Shown here: one piece after another, positions 42,701-51,055 of the stretch
Layout of the letters: each line of letters opens with the position of its first letter
Numbering within the stretch: position 1 is the first letter of the stretch
From: CAZSNH01 sp052388455
GTDB taxonomy: Bacteria > Pseudomonadota > Alphaproteobacteria > Rhizobiales > Hyphomicrobiaceae
Direction: 5' to 3'
NCBI GenBank assembly: GCA_052388455.1
Contig: JBQTIA010000039.1
Span: 16,722 to 80,721, forward strand
Length of the DNA: 64,000 nt
Notes under the pieces: model-generated
Seen by the model: the letters and a program-made list of their open reading frames with translations, nothing else
Told to the model about the DNA's origin: nothing
Databases searched by the model: none
Made by a program: the position numbers and the translations under genes

Positions 42701-43175
42701 TCCCGTACTCTGGCTCCGCGTCATCGTCGGCGTTGTAGTTGCCGGGGTGGGAGAGGCCGATCGCGTGCCCGATCTCGTGAATGAGGGTTTCCCGATCCTC
42801 CTCGCCCTGCCCGAGGCTGTCCGTTCCCCAGTCAATGGCTCGATTGAATCCGACGACTGCTCTGCCGGTGTCAGGCCCGCCTACCGAGTGAGCCATCATA
42901 TTGGAGTCCGCATTGCGGTAATTCTCGAACCGGATGTCCGGATCGGGATCGAAGAAGAAGTTGATCTGCGCAACATCGCTCCAGAGCTGCATGACCTCAC
43001 CGGTCGTGATCATCTGCTCCTCGTTGAAGGCAAATCCGTTGGTAGAGAATCCATAACTCACGTCGACCTCTACCCCGATGCGGTCACCCCATGGGTCCGC
43101 CTTTCGCGAGATGGCTCCTGCGGCCTGTGCGGTGGTGAAGGAATACTCGGGCGTGAACCTGCTGATCGGTGCCAT
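39705..43175 (-). CDS. Serralysin-like M10 metalloprotease with many RTX repeats
   Basis: 1156 residues. N-terminal catalytic domain with the zinc motif HEIGHAIGLSHP at 133-144 and the Met-turn SVMSYFD. A peptidase_M10_C-like region (IAAAQALYGAN, DTLDLSGYRGLQLIDLEPGSFSN) follows, and more than 25 RTX nonapeptides (GGAGNDEIYG type) run from about 310 to 1080, broken by beta-domains. The end (GRDTITDFKFGEGDRMMFDVAG and on) is typical for type I secretion. No signal peptide. A 339-bp in-frame segment is tandemly duplicated. ATG 43175 is chosen. Confidence 0.92.
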   Translation of the reverse strand: MAPISRFTPEYSFTTAQAAGAISRKADPWGDRIGVEVDVSYGFSTNGFAFNEEQMITTGEVMQLWSDVAQINFFFDPDPDIRFENYRNADSNMMAHSVGGPDTGRAVVGFNRAIDWGTDSLGQGEEDRETLIHEIGHAIGLSHPGNYNADDDAEPEYGSHGGYIEDTTQYSVMSYFDASLTGADHGALFARTPLLHDIAAAQALYGANMTTRTDGTTYGFHSNAGAAYTISDRFDQAVFAIWDAGGTDTLDLSGYRGLQLIDLEPGSFSNAGGLTKNIAMADAVDIWGNNSWESGFDRNAIANYIENAIGGRGRDVIYGNAADNRLEGGAGNDEIYGKGGVDRLFGGEGNDHLNGGAENDTLSGGEHDDYLVGDTGRDTLLGGTGNDFLDGGVNRDGTGGIADGIGDVLMGGAGNDQYFISDRTDEIWELSGGSDTADKVYTNLNRFSLASTARLVGDVEVLEFAGTGDFTGTGNSLANVIVGGAGTDTLMGGAGNDHLVGGRGTDTLNGGAHDDVLEGNEGNDSMIGGSGNDHYRVDSAGDVIIENAGAAGGNDTIFTTLKTYSLGWAANVENLEYYGTDIFFGYGSALDNNIKGGGGGDYLNGGDGNDQLHGGIGTDTLDGGAHDDVLDGNEGNDTMIGGTGNDHYRVDSAGDVIIENAGAAGGNDTIFTTLKTYSLGWAANVENLEFYGTGAFYGEGNGLANTIKGGRGGDALHGFAGSDALVGGFGDDWLDGGTENDTLNGGVGDDTLIGGAGNDRLDGGLGDDVLYVDSLDRNVSGGAGYDYVYADSATAASGFKFTIAGTGVEQVYGGAGSDVIDATGTTDTVHATQLHGNGGNDLFKAGAGMEWFGGGQGSDTVVFSGNSSNYTITSEAAAGFPGWTYVYNTTTHVGDWLSSVEKFQFDDQTIGATNIRTELNGTARVDTITGGAGDEEIYGGSGKDILGGGSGNDIISGGFGVDQIKGGEGDDVLYVDVLDSLIDGGDGWDQVYVDESLTPSGGLTLDLAATNVEAAFGGRGNDTFDGSGVVASPTSAVYLMGGAGNDVLTGSSGHDWLDGNSDDDILSGGSGNDTLTGGTGEDGFIFQSAWGRDTITDFKFGEGDRMMFDVAGLDSFAQMAVAVSGDGVDISNSLSDDIIHLAGVTVDQVQADWFIF
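41097..41674 (-). repeat. 339-bp in-frame tandem duplication inside the RTX protease gene
   Basis: Copies at about 41097-41335 and 41436-41674 are nearly identical at base level (for example TTCTCGACGTTGGC repeats exactly 339 bases apart, 113 codons). Each copy encodes the beta-domain GGNDTIFTTLKTYSLGWAAN plus flanking RTX units with HYRVDSAGDVIIENAG. A recent, still unresolved duplication. Confidence 0.9.
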
Positions 43176-43612
43176 GGTCGTCGTCTCCAGAAAGAATGAT
43201 CGGACTGAAGGACGATCCATGCCGGTGCCCGGTCCCTGCCCGTCCGATGCGTGCACCGTGCCGTCGTTCGGCGGATCGAGCCTGTTTCCGGTGCGACATC
43301 GCTGAAAGAAAGTTGCTGTCCGGGTGTCTCGCGCGTGACGTCCGCGGGAGGCCGTTGGCCATCCTCGGCCTCGACCGGACGAGCATGCCGTCGGAGCGAC
43401 CGGCACGAAGTTTGACGGCCCCGCCAATTTCGTTCGAGGCGTCATCGTCCCGTCCCCTTGTCAGCCGAGGCCGGCAGTGGCCAATTCCATTGCTCCCTTC
43501 GCGATTGCTACGGGTCGAGCTTGGTCCGATCTCGGGTCGCGAGGCCGCGCATCCCTTGCTTTGGTTCCTTGCAGTGCGACCAAGGCTCGGTTAATCGGGG
43601 TGCGACAAGGAG
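43176..43612. other. 437-bp divergent intergenic region
   Basis: Between the RTX protease (-) and gatB (+). No gene is supported. Promoters of both must lie here; TTGACGG near 43411 and AAGAAAGTTGC near 43305 are AT-richer spots, but no promoter is firmly recognised. Confidence 0.4.
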
Positions 43613-45124
43613 ATGTCCACGATGACCGCCCCATCCGCCGCAAGCCCCAAAGCCGCCAATCTCATCCGCGGCGGCACGGGAGACTGGGAAGTCGTCATCG
43701 GGCTGGAAGTGCACGCCCAGGTCGCCAGCCAGTCCAAGCTGTTCTCGGGTTCGTCCACGGCGTTCGGTGCCGAGCCGAACAGTCACGTCAGCCTCGTCGA
43801 TGCGGCCATGCCCGGGATGCTGCCCGTCATCAACGAGGAGTGCGTGGCCCAGGCCGTGCGCACCGGGCTCGGTCTCAAGGCGGCGATCAACCTGAAAAGC
43901 ATCTTCGACCGCAAGAACTACTTCTATCCCGATCTGCCGCAGGGCTATCAGATCAGCCAATACAAGCAGCCGGTGGTCGGCGAAGGCGCGATCGAAATCG
44001 ATGTCGACGGCGAGACGAAGCGTGTCGGCATCGAGCGGCTGCATTTGGAGCAGGACGCGGGCAAGTCGATCCACGACCAGCACCCGGACTATTCCTACGT
44101 CGATCTCAACCGCTCCGGCGTCGCGCTGATGGAAATCGTGTCGAAGCCAGACCTGCGCTCGGCCAGGGAGGCGCAGGCCTACGTCACCAAGCTGCGCACG
44201 ATCCTGCGCTATCTCGGCACCTGCGATGGCGACATGGAGAAAGGCAACCTGCGCGCCGACGTGAATGTGTCGGTGAGAAAGCCAGGGGCCGGACTCGGCA
44301 CGCGCTGCGAGATCAAGAACGTCAACTCGATCCGCTTCATAGGCCAAGCCGTCGAGGTGGAAGCGCGCCGCCAGATCGACATTCTGGAGGACGGCGGCAC
44401 CATCGACCAGGAGACGCGGCTGTTCGACCCCGGCAAGGGCGAGACGCGCAGCATGAGAAGCAAGGAGGAGGCACACGACTACCGCTATTTCCCAGACCCC
44501 GACCTGCTCCCCCTCGAGCTGACGCAGACATTCGTCGATGGACTGAAAAAGCACCTGCCCGAGCTGCCCGACGAGAAGCGCGCGCGCTTCATTGCGGACT
44601 ACGGGCTGTCGGCCTACGACGCGACGGTGCTCGTCGCCGAGCGCGAGAGCGCGGACTACTTCGAGCAGGTCGCTAAGGGACGCGATAGGGTCGCGGCGGA
44701 GCCGCGCGATGGAAAGCTCGCTGCGAACTGGGTCATCAACGAGCTGTTCGGGCGGCTGAACAAGGAAGGCAAGGACATCGCGCATTCGCCGGTGTCGGCC
44801 AAGCAGCTCGGCGGGCTGGTGGACCTCATCGCCTCCAACGTCATCTCCGGCAAGATCGCCAAGGACCTGTTCGAGATTCTCTGGACCGAGGGTGGCGACC
44901 CGGGGACAATCGTCGAGGCGCGCGGCATGAAACAGGTGACCGACACCCGCGCGATCGAGAAGGCGGTCGACGACATCATCGCCGCCAATCCGGACAAGGT
45001 GGAGCAGGCGAAGGCCAAGCCGTCGATGCTCGGCTGGTTCGTCGGTCAGGTCATGAAGGCCAGTGGCGGCAAAGCCAACCCGGCCGCGGTGAATGAGATA
45101 TTGAAGCAGAAGCTAGGGGTTTGA
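43613..45124 (+). CDS. gatB: Asp/Glu-tRNA amidotransferase subunit B
   Basis: 503 residues. WEVVIGLEVHAQVASQSKLFSGSS begins the cradle domain, followed by NPINxxI-type motifs (FDRKNYFYPDLPQGYQISQYKQPV), AGKSIHD, NRSGVALMEIVSKPD, and the C-terminal YqeY-like tail ending GQVMKASGGKANPAAVNEILKQKL. Kinase/transamidase partner of GatA. AAGGAG precedes ATG 43613. Separated from gatCA by 12.3 kb. Confidence 0.97.
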   Translation: MSTMTAPSAASPKAANLIRGGTGDWEVVIGLEVHAQVASQSKLFSGSSTAFGAEPNSHVSLVDAAMPGMLPVINEECVAQAVRTGLGLKAAINLKSIFDRKNYFYPDLPQGYQISQYKQPVVGEGAIEIDVDGETKRVGIERLHLEQDAGKSIHDQHPDYSYVDLNRSGVALMEIVSKPDLRSAREAQAYVTKLRTILRYLGTCDGDMEKGNLRADVNVSVRKPGAGLGTRCEIKNVNSIRFIGQAVEVEARRQIDILEDGGTIDQETRLFDPGKGETRSMRSKEEAHDYRYFPDPDLLPLELTQTFVDGLKKHLPELPDEKRARFIADYGLSAYDATVLVAERESADYFEQVAKGRDRVAAEPRDGKLAANWVINELFGRLNKEGKDIAHSPVSAKQLGGLVDLIASNVISGKIAKDLFEILWTEGGDPGTIVEARGMKQVTDTRAIEKAVDDIIAANPDKVEQAKAKPSMLGWFVGQVMKASGGKANPAAVNEILKQKLGV

Positions 45125-45138
45125 GACAGCAGCCGGCG

Positions 45139-46632
45139 TCAGAAGCGGATGCGGCTGCCGGTCAGAATGACGTCGGCATCGTCGATCGGGGCCTTGATGC
45201 GCTGGCCCGACGACTCCAGGCCCTCGACCTCGGCCTCGAAATGACGGTAGCTGACGAACACGTCCATCTCTGCCTGTGAAATGTGCTGGACGATGCCGGC
45301 GCCCCAGATGTCCATGGTGCTGGAAGTGACGTAATCGAGGTCGCCGCCGACGGCTGAGCGGACACTCACGTTCAGCCCGGTCACCGCATCTTCCGAGCGG
45401 GCATACTCACCGAATATCGAGGTATAGCCCAGGCTGTTGAAGCGGCGCTTGATGCCGGCCTGGAGATAGTAATAGTCGAAATCCGGCCGGTTGCCGCACT
45501 CGACTCCGGCAGCGCGAATGGCGGCGGCATCGGCGGACGTAAAACAGGCGAATGTCACCACGCCGAGATCGGAACCGTCGAATTCGCGGTGCACGTAGGC
45601 GCCGGTCAGGAACAGGCCGGTGTGCTCGTGCAGAATGCTGGCCGAACCCTTCCATTCCCGCACGATCGTATTGCCGGAATCCGGCTCGCGATCGCCGCCG
45701 CGCGGCCAGCCGAAAGTGTCTTCATCCTCGTCGGTCTGCTTGTAGAAACCGGCGCCCATGGCGAAGCGGAAATGATCGGTCTTCTTGGCGAAGCGGACCG
45801 CAACATCCCAGAAGTCGTCCTCGCCCCAGGCCGCCGAGGCCGTCAGCCCCATGAACACCGGCGTGTCGTAGCGGATGATGCTTCCGCGATTGGTGTCGAG
45901 CTGCTCGACGAAGCGGCGCCAGCGCAGCGAAATCGTGTTGCCCGACGAAAGGGAGTTGAGGTCCGTGCTGCCCGAGCGGCTGGAATCGCGTGTGAACAGT
46001 CCGGTGCCGAATGCGCCCGTGTCCGAGTCACCCGCGATGGACGTACCGCCCATGTTGAAGCCGATGATCCCGTCGGTCGCCGGAGAGGCGAGGCCCATGG
46101 TGAAGGACCCGAGCGACTTGCTGCGCAGATACCACAGCGATTGGCGCAGGTTCGGCCCGCTTCCGGATTCGTCGTCGAGCTGATCGACACCGCCGGATGA
46201 CCCGAGATTGACGCCGAGCTCGATATAGTAGCCGGCCGACAGCTCGTTGCTGATCTTCGCCAGGCCGTCGAGACGGATGCGATTGCCCGAGTTCGAGTTC
46301 GTGACGACGTAGGCATCGCTCTCGTCGCCGTCGTCCCAGGCCAGCAGCGCCTGGCTGACCTGGCCCGAAAGCGTGAGGCTGACCTTCCGGTTGCCCTTGC
46401 GCGCGGTGGTGGCTTCCAGATCGGCGATGCGCTCTTCGAGGTCGGCACAGCAGTTGCCGCCGAAATCGGCAGCGGCAGCGGGCCTGTATTCCGCGGCCAG
46501 CGCGAAAAACGACACCAGTGATGCGAAGAGCCACTTGCCGCTGATCGCAGGCTGCGGCTCCAGCGTGGACGCGGGTGGCGCCGATGCGAGCATCGGATTG
46601 GCCTGGAACATGGCTGTGAAAAGAGTGCTCAT
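45139..46632 (-). CDS. Porin
   Basis: 497 residues. A hydrophobic export segment (KWLFASLVSFFALAA, cut near PAAAA) is followed by a short coiled coil (ADLEERIADLEATTARKG), as in rhizobial porins. Then come alternating 8-10-residue beta strands with aromatic girdles (KVSLTLSGQVSQALLAWDDGDES, TMGLASPATDGIIGFNMGG) and a C-terminal strand ending in RIRF with terminal Phe, the BAM signal. ATG 46632 overlaps the protease stop (ATGA), so translation is coupled. Confidence 0.85.
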   Translation of the reverse strand: MSTLFTAMFQANPMLASAPPASTLEPQPAISGKWLFASLVSFFALAAEYRPAAAADFGGNCCADLEERIADLEATTARKGNRKVSLTLSGQVSQALLAWDDGDESDAYVVTNSNSGNRIRLDGLAKISNELSAGYYIELGVNLGSSGGVDQLDDESGSGPNLRQSLWYLRSKSLGSFTMGLASPATDGIIGFNMGGTSIAGDSDTGAFGTGLFTRDSSRSGSTDLNSLSSGNTISLRWRRFVEQLDTNRGSIIRYDTPVFMGLTASAAWGEDDFWDVAVRFAKKTDHFRFAMGAGFYKQTDEDEDTFGWPRGGDREPDSGNTIVREWKGSASILHEHTGLFLTGAYVHREFDGSDLGVVTFACFTSADAAAIRAAGVECGNRPDFDYYYLQAGIKRRFNSLGYTSIFGEYARSEDAVTGLNVSVRSAVGGDLDYVTSSTMDIWGAGIVQHISQAEMDVFVSYRHFEAEVEGLESSGQRIKAPIDDADVILTGSRIRF

Positions 46633-48209
46633 TGGCAAAGGTTGTCCGGCATCTGAACCAATCCCCAGCCGAAAACGGGATCCCGCCCGGGCCGACCGAG
46701 GTCCGTGGCCTTCGCCTGCAGCGTGCTCACCATGTCGCCGATAGAGGCTGCGGGCTGGCGGGCGCGCAGCGCCGCGAGGGCCGCGGAAATGAATGGCGCC
46801 GCGAACGACGTTCCCGTTTCGAACCGCGTCGCCTCGCGCAGCGCGACCACCTGCACCTGCACGCCGGGTGCCGAGAAGTCGATGTGAGAACCGCGACCTG
46901 CCCCGCGATAGACGCGGAAGTCGTCGCCGACGGCGGTGACGGCCACGACGCTTTCGTAGCCGGCCGGATAGACGACCGGACCCGTCGGTCCGAGATTTCC
47001 GGCGGCCGCCACGAGGGCCGAGCCCTTCTCCACGGACACGCGCACCACTTCCGCCAGCACGCGGTTATGGGGGCCGGTGAAGCTCAAATTGACGACCTTC
47101 ACACCGCGCCCGATGATGGCTTCGACACCGCCCACGATGTCGAACGTATCGGCGATGTCCTCGCCCGTGGCGGCGCGGTGGAAGGCCTGAACGACGACGG
47201 CGCGGCCGCGCGGAAGCAGCCCCGGCACCTGCCCGTCTCCGCGTCCGACCATCAGCGCCAAGATGGCCGTGCCATGCGACGGCCCGGCCAGCGATCGACC
47301 GCCCGACACGCCGTCGAGAACCTCGATCTGCTGCCCGGCCAGGGCGGGATTTCGAACATCGACCGTGGTGTCGACCAGCCCGACCTGCGCATCGACGGCG
47401 CACGCCTGCGACGCCGTCGGCCAGCGGATGGCCTCCCGCTGCCGGCACGCCACGCTGTCGCACGCCGCCTGAGCGGGCCGATAGATGTGATTGAAATCGA
47501 CGATCGCATTGGGTGCGAGCTGCCGAGCGAGGGCCCTTGCCTCGACTGTCGAAAGGTCGCCGGGAACGCGCATCCGGACTCTGTCGCCGCCGATCAGTGT
47601 GCCGGTGGCTCGGGAAATGATCGAGAACCCGCGATTGACGAGGGCCTGGACATCCGCATCAGAGGCTCGCGCCACCACGATCTCGCGCGGCAGGGCGTTC
47701 TCCGGCTCGGGCCCGAATGGTGCGCGGGCGACGACAGGTGGCGAGATCTGGGCCACATCCGGACCGGTCGGCTCAACCTGCGGCCCCTGTGGCTCCGTCG
47801 AAACCGTCGTCTCCGTGACGACCGGCGGGCGAGCACGCGGGCGGGGCCGGTTGTCGCACTGCCGCAGCCAGGGCGGCAGCAGCATCACTTCCTCGAAGCA
47901 GTCGTCGTTGTCGCGCGGGCCGATGTCGTCACCGTCGTCGTCGATGCTGATGTCGTCGCCGTCCATGCCGCCGCCGCCACCGCCGCCACCTCCGCCGCCC
48001 CCACCTCCGCCGGCATCATCGCCGTCGTCGTCATCATCACCATCGTTGTCATCATCGTCGTCCGCGCCCTGGGCGGCCGCGCTGGATACGAACAGGCTCG
48101 GCGAGCCGAGAAATGCTGGGGCTGCAAAAGTCGCGAGGACATGGACCCCAGCGATGGTGAGCGCCATGCGAGCGAGGAACGCCAGTCGGATACGGGCAGC
48201 TGCGGTCAT
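46629..48209 (-). CDS. Subtilisin-like (S8) serine protease with Asp/Gly-rich linker
   Basis: 526 residues. N-terminal export segment (MTAAARIRLAFLARMALTIAG). An unusual stretch follows: Asp-rich blocks around a run of 15 Gly, then a second Asp block; it may bind calcium or be a spacer. The protease domain has Asp280 in GLVDTTVD, His312 in PSHGTAILALMVG, the oxyanion Asn in AAAGNLGPTG and Ser468 in GTSFAAPF, all in order. The region before the domain could act as a propeptide. The downstream porin gene overlaps by 4 bases. Confidence 0.9.
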   Translation of the reverse strand: MTAAARIRLAFLARMALTIAGVHVLATFAAPAFLGSPSLFVSSAAAQGADDDDDNDGDDDDDGDDAGGGGGGGGGGGGGGGMDGDDISIDDDGDDIGPRDNDDCFEEVMLLPPWLRQCDNRPRPRARPPVVTETTVSTEPQGPQVEPTGPDVAQISPPVVARAPFGPEPENALPREIVVARASDADVQALVNRGFSIISRATGTLIGGDRVRMRVPGDLSTVEARALARQLAPNAIVDFNHIYRPAQAACDSVACRQREAIRWPTASQACAVDAQVGLVDTTVDVRNPALAGQQIEVLDGVSGGRSLAGPSHGTAILALMVGRGDGQVPGLLPRGRAVVVQAFHRAATGEDIADTFDIVGGVEAIIGRGVKVVNLSFTGPHNRVLAEVVRVSVEKGSALVAAAGNLGPTGPVVYPAGYESVVAVTAVGDDFRVYRGAGRGSHIDFSAPGVQVQVVALREATRFETGTSFAAPFISAALAALRARQPAASIGDMVSTLQAKATDLGRPGRDPVFGWGLVQMPDNLCQ

Positions 48210-48468
48210 GTCGCTCTTGCGGTCAGACTGGGCAATAGGTTCGTCGAGACAAACGAAGGCACTCGGCTCGGAAGTTCCAGGGTACATGACTCGTGCAGGG
48301 ATACGCACTGGGAAACGACCCTTTCCGGTCCCGCAGCCGTGCCTTGAAACAGTGCCGTTGCATGAGCGACACACGACGCCATTGAAATTATGGGTTTCCA
48401 TCGCAATTGCATACATCACGGACGATTATTTTGGGTCGGCGCGTCGTTCTAGATCAGGGAAAAAATCC
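48210..48468. other. Intergenic between MarR-type and protease genes
   Basis: 259 bases on the minus strand. Just after the MarR stop is AGGGATTTTTTCCCT, a small hairpin with a T-run as its loop. A GCAATTGC palindrome lies at 48403-48410. The protease-porin promoter is expected here. Confidence 0.4.
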
Positions 48469-48945
48469 CTATAGACCGCGCTCAATCAGATACCGCAGTC
48501 CGGCCAAGAAGCTGTCCCGCTCAGCCTCGGGGAGCGATGCCAGAAGGCGAAGATGTATCCGTTCGACCACCGGCCGCGCCGCACCGAGCAACTGCAGACC
48601 CTTCGACGTCAGCCGAAGCTCGACCGCCCGGCAATCCGACCGGGATCGCACCCGGGAGACAAGACCGCGCTGCACCAGTCGTCCGATGACGCTTCCGAGC
48701 GTCGATCGGTCGATCCCCGTGCGGTCCACCAGGTTGGTCTGACTGATGCCCGGCGTTCGCCCGACCTCGTCGAGAAGGGTCACCTGCCGCGGCGTCAACG
48801 CCTGCTCCCGCATGGCCGTCTCGAGACTGAGATCGGCCGCCTGGGAGGCACGGTGCAACAGGTGCGGCAGGGTCAGGGCGAGCGCAGCCGGCCCACGGGT
48901 TCCCCCGGTCCGATCAGGGTTGTTTTTGTGTTGTGCTGGGGTCAT
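48469..48945 (-). CDS. MarR-family transcriptional regulator
   Basis: 158 residues. Helical dimerisation segments flank a winged HTH: LTPRQVTLLDEVGRTPGISQTNLVDRTGIDRSTLGSVIGRLVQRGLVSRVRS, then the wing SDCRAVELRLTSKGLQLLGAARPVVERI. It is upstream of the protease-porin pair on the same strand and could regulate them, but no operator is proven. Ligand unknown. Confidence 0.9.
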   Translation of the reverse strand: MTPAQHKNNPDRTGGTRGPAALALTLPHLLHRASQAADLSLETAMREQALTPRQVTLLDEVGRTPGISQTNLVDRTGIDRSTLGSVIGRLVQRGLVSRVRSRSDCRAVELRLTSKGLQLLGAARPVVERIHLRLLASLPEAERDSFLAGLRYLIERGL

Positions 48946-48978
48946 GGCTCCCGCTCCGTGCTTTCGTAAACACCATCG

Positions 48979-49800
48979 TCAGCGCCAGCCGCGATCCAGC
49001 AGCGCCCGCTCGTCGGACGGTGAAAGAGCCGGCTTCGCACCGAGCCGCGAAAGCACGCTGTCGATCTCCGCATGGCTGTCGCCGCCGGCCGGGCTGAAGG
49101 ACGTGCCCGGCTGCTCTTTCCCCGCCGACTGCACCACCATCCCCTCCACCACCCACCGGGCCTCGTCGGCCCGGCAGGCAACGGCCACCGTCAGGTCGCC
49201 GGTCGCAGGGGCGACGGGCGCCAGCTCGAACTCGCGGCAGGGCCGCCCCTGGCGATCGATGAACGTCGCCGTGACGATCAGCTCGTGCGTGCGATTTGCG
49301 CCGCCGGCCGTCGTCGTCGCCGGATCGCCGCTGACCTTGCTTTCCAGCAGCGTCGCGACCACGCTCTGCCGCTCGACGGGACCGACGGCGATGCGCAAGC
49401 CAGCGTCGCCGGGACCAGGGATGTTTCTGACATACATCGCCCCCGCCAGGATCAAGGTCAGGCACGCGGCCATCGACAGCGCGAAGCGCAGCTCGGGCCG
49501 CCGCTCCCGCCGCCGGGACGCCAGCGGCACGACGTTTCCGGATGGGCTGCCGGTCTCGCCGCCCGACGGACCACGAATGGCCTCGATGAGCGCCGGCGGC
49601 GGCGCTTCACTCAGCACGTCATCGAAAGCCGATCGGGCGAGCGTGGCGGACATCCGCAGTGCGTCGACGAACGCCCGCGCGTCCGCATCCGTCGCGAGAT
49701 AGCGGTCGATCCGCGCGCTCGCGTCCGGCTCGAGGGCTCCATCTGCGAACGCGACCAGTTCCTCGTCGCTCGGCCGTTCGGGCTGAGTTGGGTTGCTCAT
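48979..49800 (-). CDS. Anti-sigma factor-like membrane protein, second
   Basis: 273 residues. Cytoplasmic N-terminus (SDEELVAFADGALEPDASARIDRYLATDADARAFVDALR) has the helical pattern of anti-sigma domains, but without the zinc-binding HxxxCxxC. One membrane helix (RFALSMAACLTLILAGAMYV) follows, then a periplasmic part with a Cys pair (PCREFELAPV, AVACRADEARW). It overlaps the preceding gene by 4 bases (ATGA). It parallels the other anti-sigma gene in layout. Confidence 0.72.
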   Translation of the reverse strand: MSNPTQPERPSDEELVAFADGALEPDASARIDRYLATDADARAFVDALRMSATLARSAFDDVLSEAPPPALIEAIRGPSGGETGSPSGNVVPLASRRRERRPELRFALSMAACLTLILAGAMYVRNIPGPGDAGLRIAVGPVERQSVVATLLESKVSGDPATTTAGGANRTHELIVTATFIDRQGRPCREFELAPVAPATGDLTVAVACRADEARWVVEGMVVQSAGKEQPGTSFSPAGGDSHAEIDSVLSRLGAKPALSPSDERALLDRGWR

Positions 49801-50519
49801 GGGGTCTTGCTTTCTTTACCGTCGCTAGAGGTTGATGACTTCGCCCCAATCATTGCCAGCACGCCTTTCAGCGCGCCGTGCACCTCCTGCTCGTTCGGTA
49901 CGTAGGCCGTACTCGCGTTGGCTTTTGTCTGTGCGGCACCCACCACCGACCACGTTCCCCGGTCGGATTTGCAAGCGATGATCACCTCGTCCGGAACGTC
50001 GCTCCGAGCGCTGGAATAGGCGTTCACCTCGTGGCAGGTGCTGTCGAACCGATCCCGCATGGTGCCGACGACGACGTAGCGGTCTGCAGCACCGGAAGCG
50101 GGAGTAAACGTCGTATTCTCGTGCCGGTTCAGAACTCCGGCCAGGTCGTTGCCGGCAGGGATTTCGCCGAGGCCGGTGACGACGCGATCGGCGTGCCGGC
50201 CTTCGAGTATCTGGTGCGCGACGACAGCGGCGCCGACCGCCACCACGACACTGGCCGCGATGGGCAGCAGCCAGACGTTCATCCTCCGCGCCGGCTTCGA
50301 CACCGGCCGGCTGAACATCGACTGCAGACGTTTCGGCACCGGTTTGAACCCGCAGAGCGAGAAGGCCTCTTTCACGCACATCTCCGAGAGCCGGAACATG
50401 AGGACGAGGCGGCGCGCACCGCGATCGGCGACGAGCACGCGCTCCACGGCGAGGCAGTCCTCGGCCGGCAGGGCGCGGTCCGCGTAGGCCATCAGTGTTT
50501 CGTCATTGAGCGGGTTCAT
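49797..50519 (-). CDS. Anti-sigma factor-like membrane protein, first
   Basis: 240 residues. N-terminus NDETLMAYADRALPAEDCLAVERVLVADRGAR is like anti-sigma N-domains. A membrane helix (VWLLPIAASVVVAVGAAVV) precedes a periplasmic domain with a Cys pair (RFDSTCHEVNAYSSA, EVIIACKSDRGTW), sharing the overall pattern with the next gene. Start overlaps the sigma stop (ATGA), so dosage to the sigma factor is coupled. Probably holds the sigma factor at the membrane. Confidence 0.75.
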   Translation of the reverse strand: MNPLNDETLMAYADRALPAEDCLAVERVLVADRGARRLVLMFRLSEMCVKEAFSLCGFKPVPKRLQSMFSRPVSKPARRMNVWLLPIAASVVVAVGAAVVAHQILEGRHADRVVTGLGEIPAGNDLAGVLNRHENTTFTPASGAADRYVVVGTMRDRFDSTCHEVNAYSSARSDVPDEVIIACKSDRGTWSVVGAAQTKANASTAYVPNEQEVHGALKGVLAMIGAKSSTSSDGKESKTP

Positions 50520-51055
50520 GTCAGTGGGCCTTGTTGCTTAGCTTCGCCGTTTTCCTGACGCAACTCGCCGTTCAATGCATCGACGAGCTTGCGACGCGCT
50601 CGTGCCAGCCGGCTCATGACGGTGCCGATCGGGATGTCCAGCATCTCGGCGGCCTCCTGGTAGCTCATGCCGTCGACGGTCACGAGACCGAGGATTATGC
50701 GCTGATCTTCCGGGAGCTTAGCGATCTCCTGCCTCACGACAGCCAGGTCCATTCTCGCTGCCGTCTGCTCGTGGACGCGCGCGTCGAACCCGACGCTCTC
50801 CGCCAGATCCATGTCGTTCACCGTCTGCCTCCGCGAGCGGTATCGCACCCGGTCGATCCACACGGTTCGGACGATCTGGAACAGCCAGCTGTCGAGCCGC
50901 GTTCCGGGTGTGAACTGATGCATGCGGGAAAGCGCCCGCTCGCACGCCGTTTGAACGACGTCATCGGCTTCATCTCGCGATCCCGTCAGGGTGCAAGCGA
51001 ACCGCCTCATGCGAGGCAGAAGCTCGACCATCTCATTGCGCACATCCGGTGTCAT
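50516..51055 (-). CDS. ECF-family RNA polymerase sigma factor
   Basis: 179 residues. Sigma2 region: RMRRFACTLTGSRDEADDVVQTACERAL, then RLDSWLFQIVRTVWIDRVR. Sigma4 region: LPEDQRIILGLVTVDGMSYQEAAEMLDIPIGTVMSRLARARRKLVDAL. ATG 51055 is chosen; an upstream in-frame frame to 51343 is noncoding in character. First of three genes tied by two 4-base overlaps. The genes it controls are unknown; divergent genes at 51327 and beyond are candidates. Confidence 0.92.
   Translation of the reverse strand: MTPDVRNEMVELLPRMRRFACTLTGSRDEADDVVQTACERALSRMHQFTPGTRLDSWLFQIVRTVWIDRVRYRSRRQTVNDMDLAESVGFDARVHEQTAARMDLAVVRQEIAKLPEDQRIILGLVTVDGMSYQEAAEMLDIPIGTVMSRLARARRKLVDALNGELRQENGEAKQQGPLT

Noticed and set aside
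48403..48410. GCAATTGC as a MarR operator
   Set aside because: Eight bases of symmetry is expected by chance and no second copy was seen.
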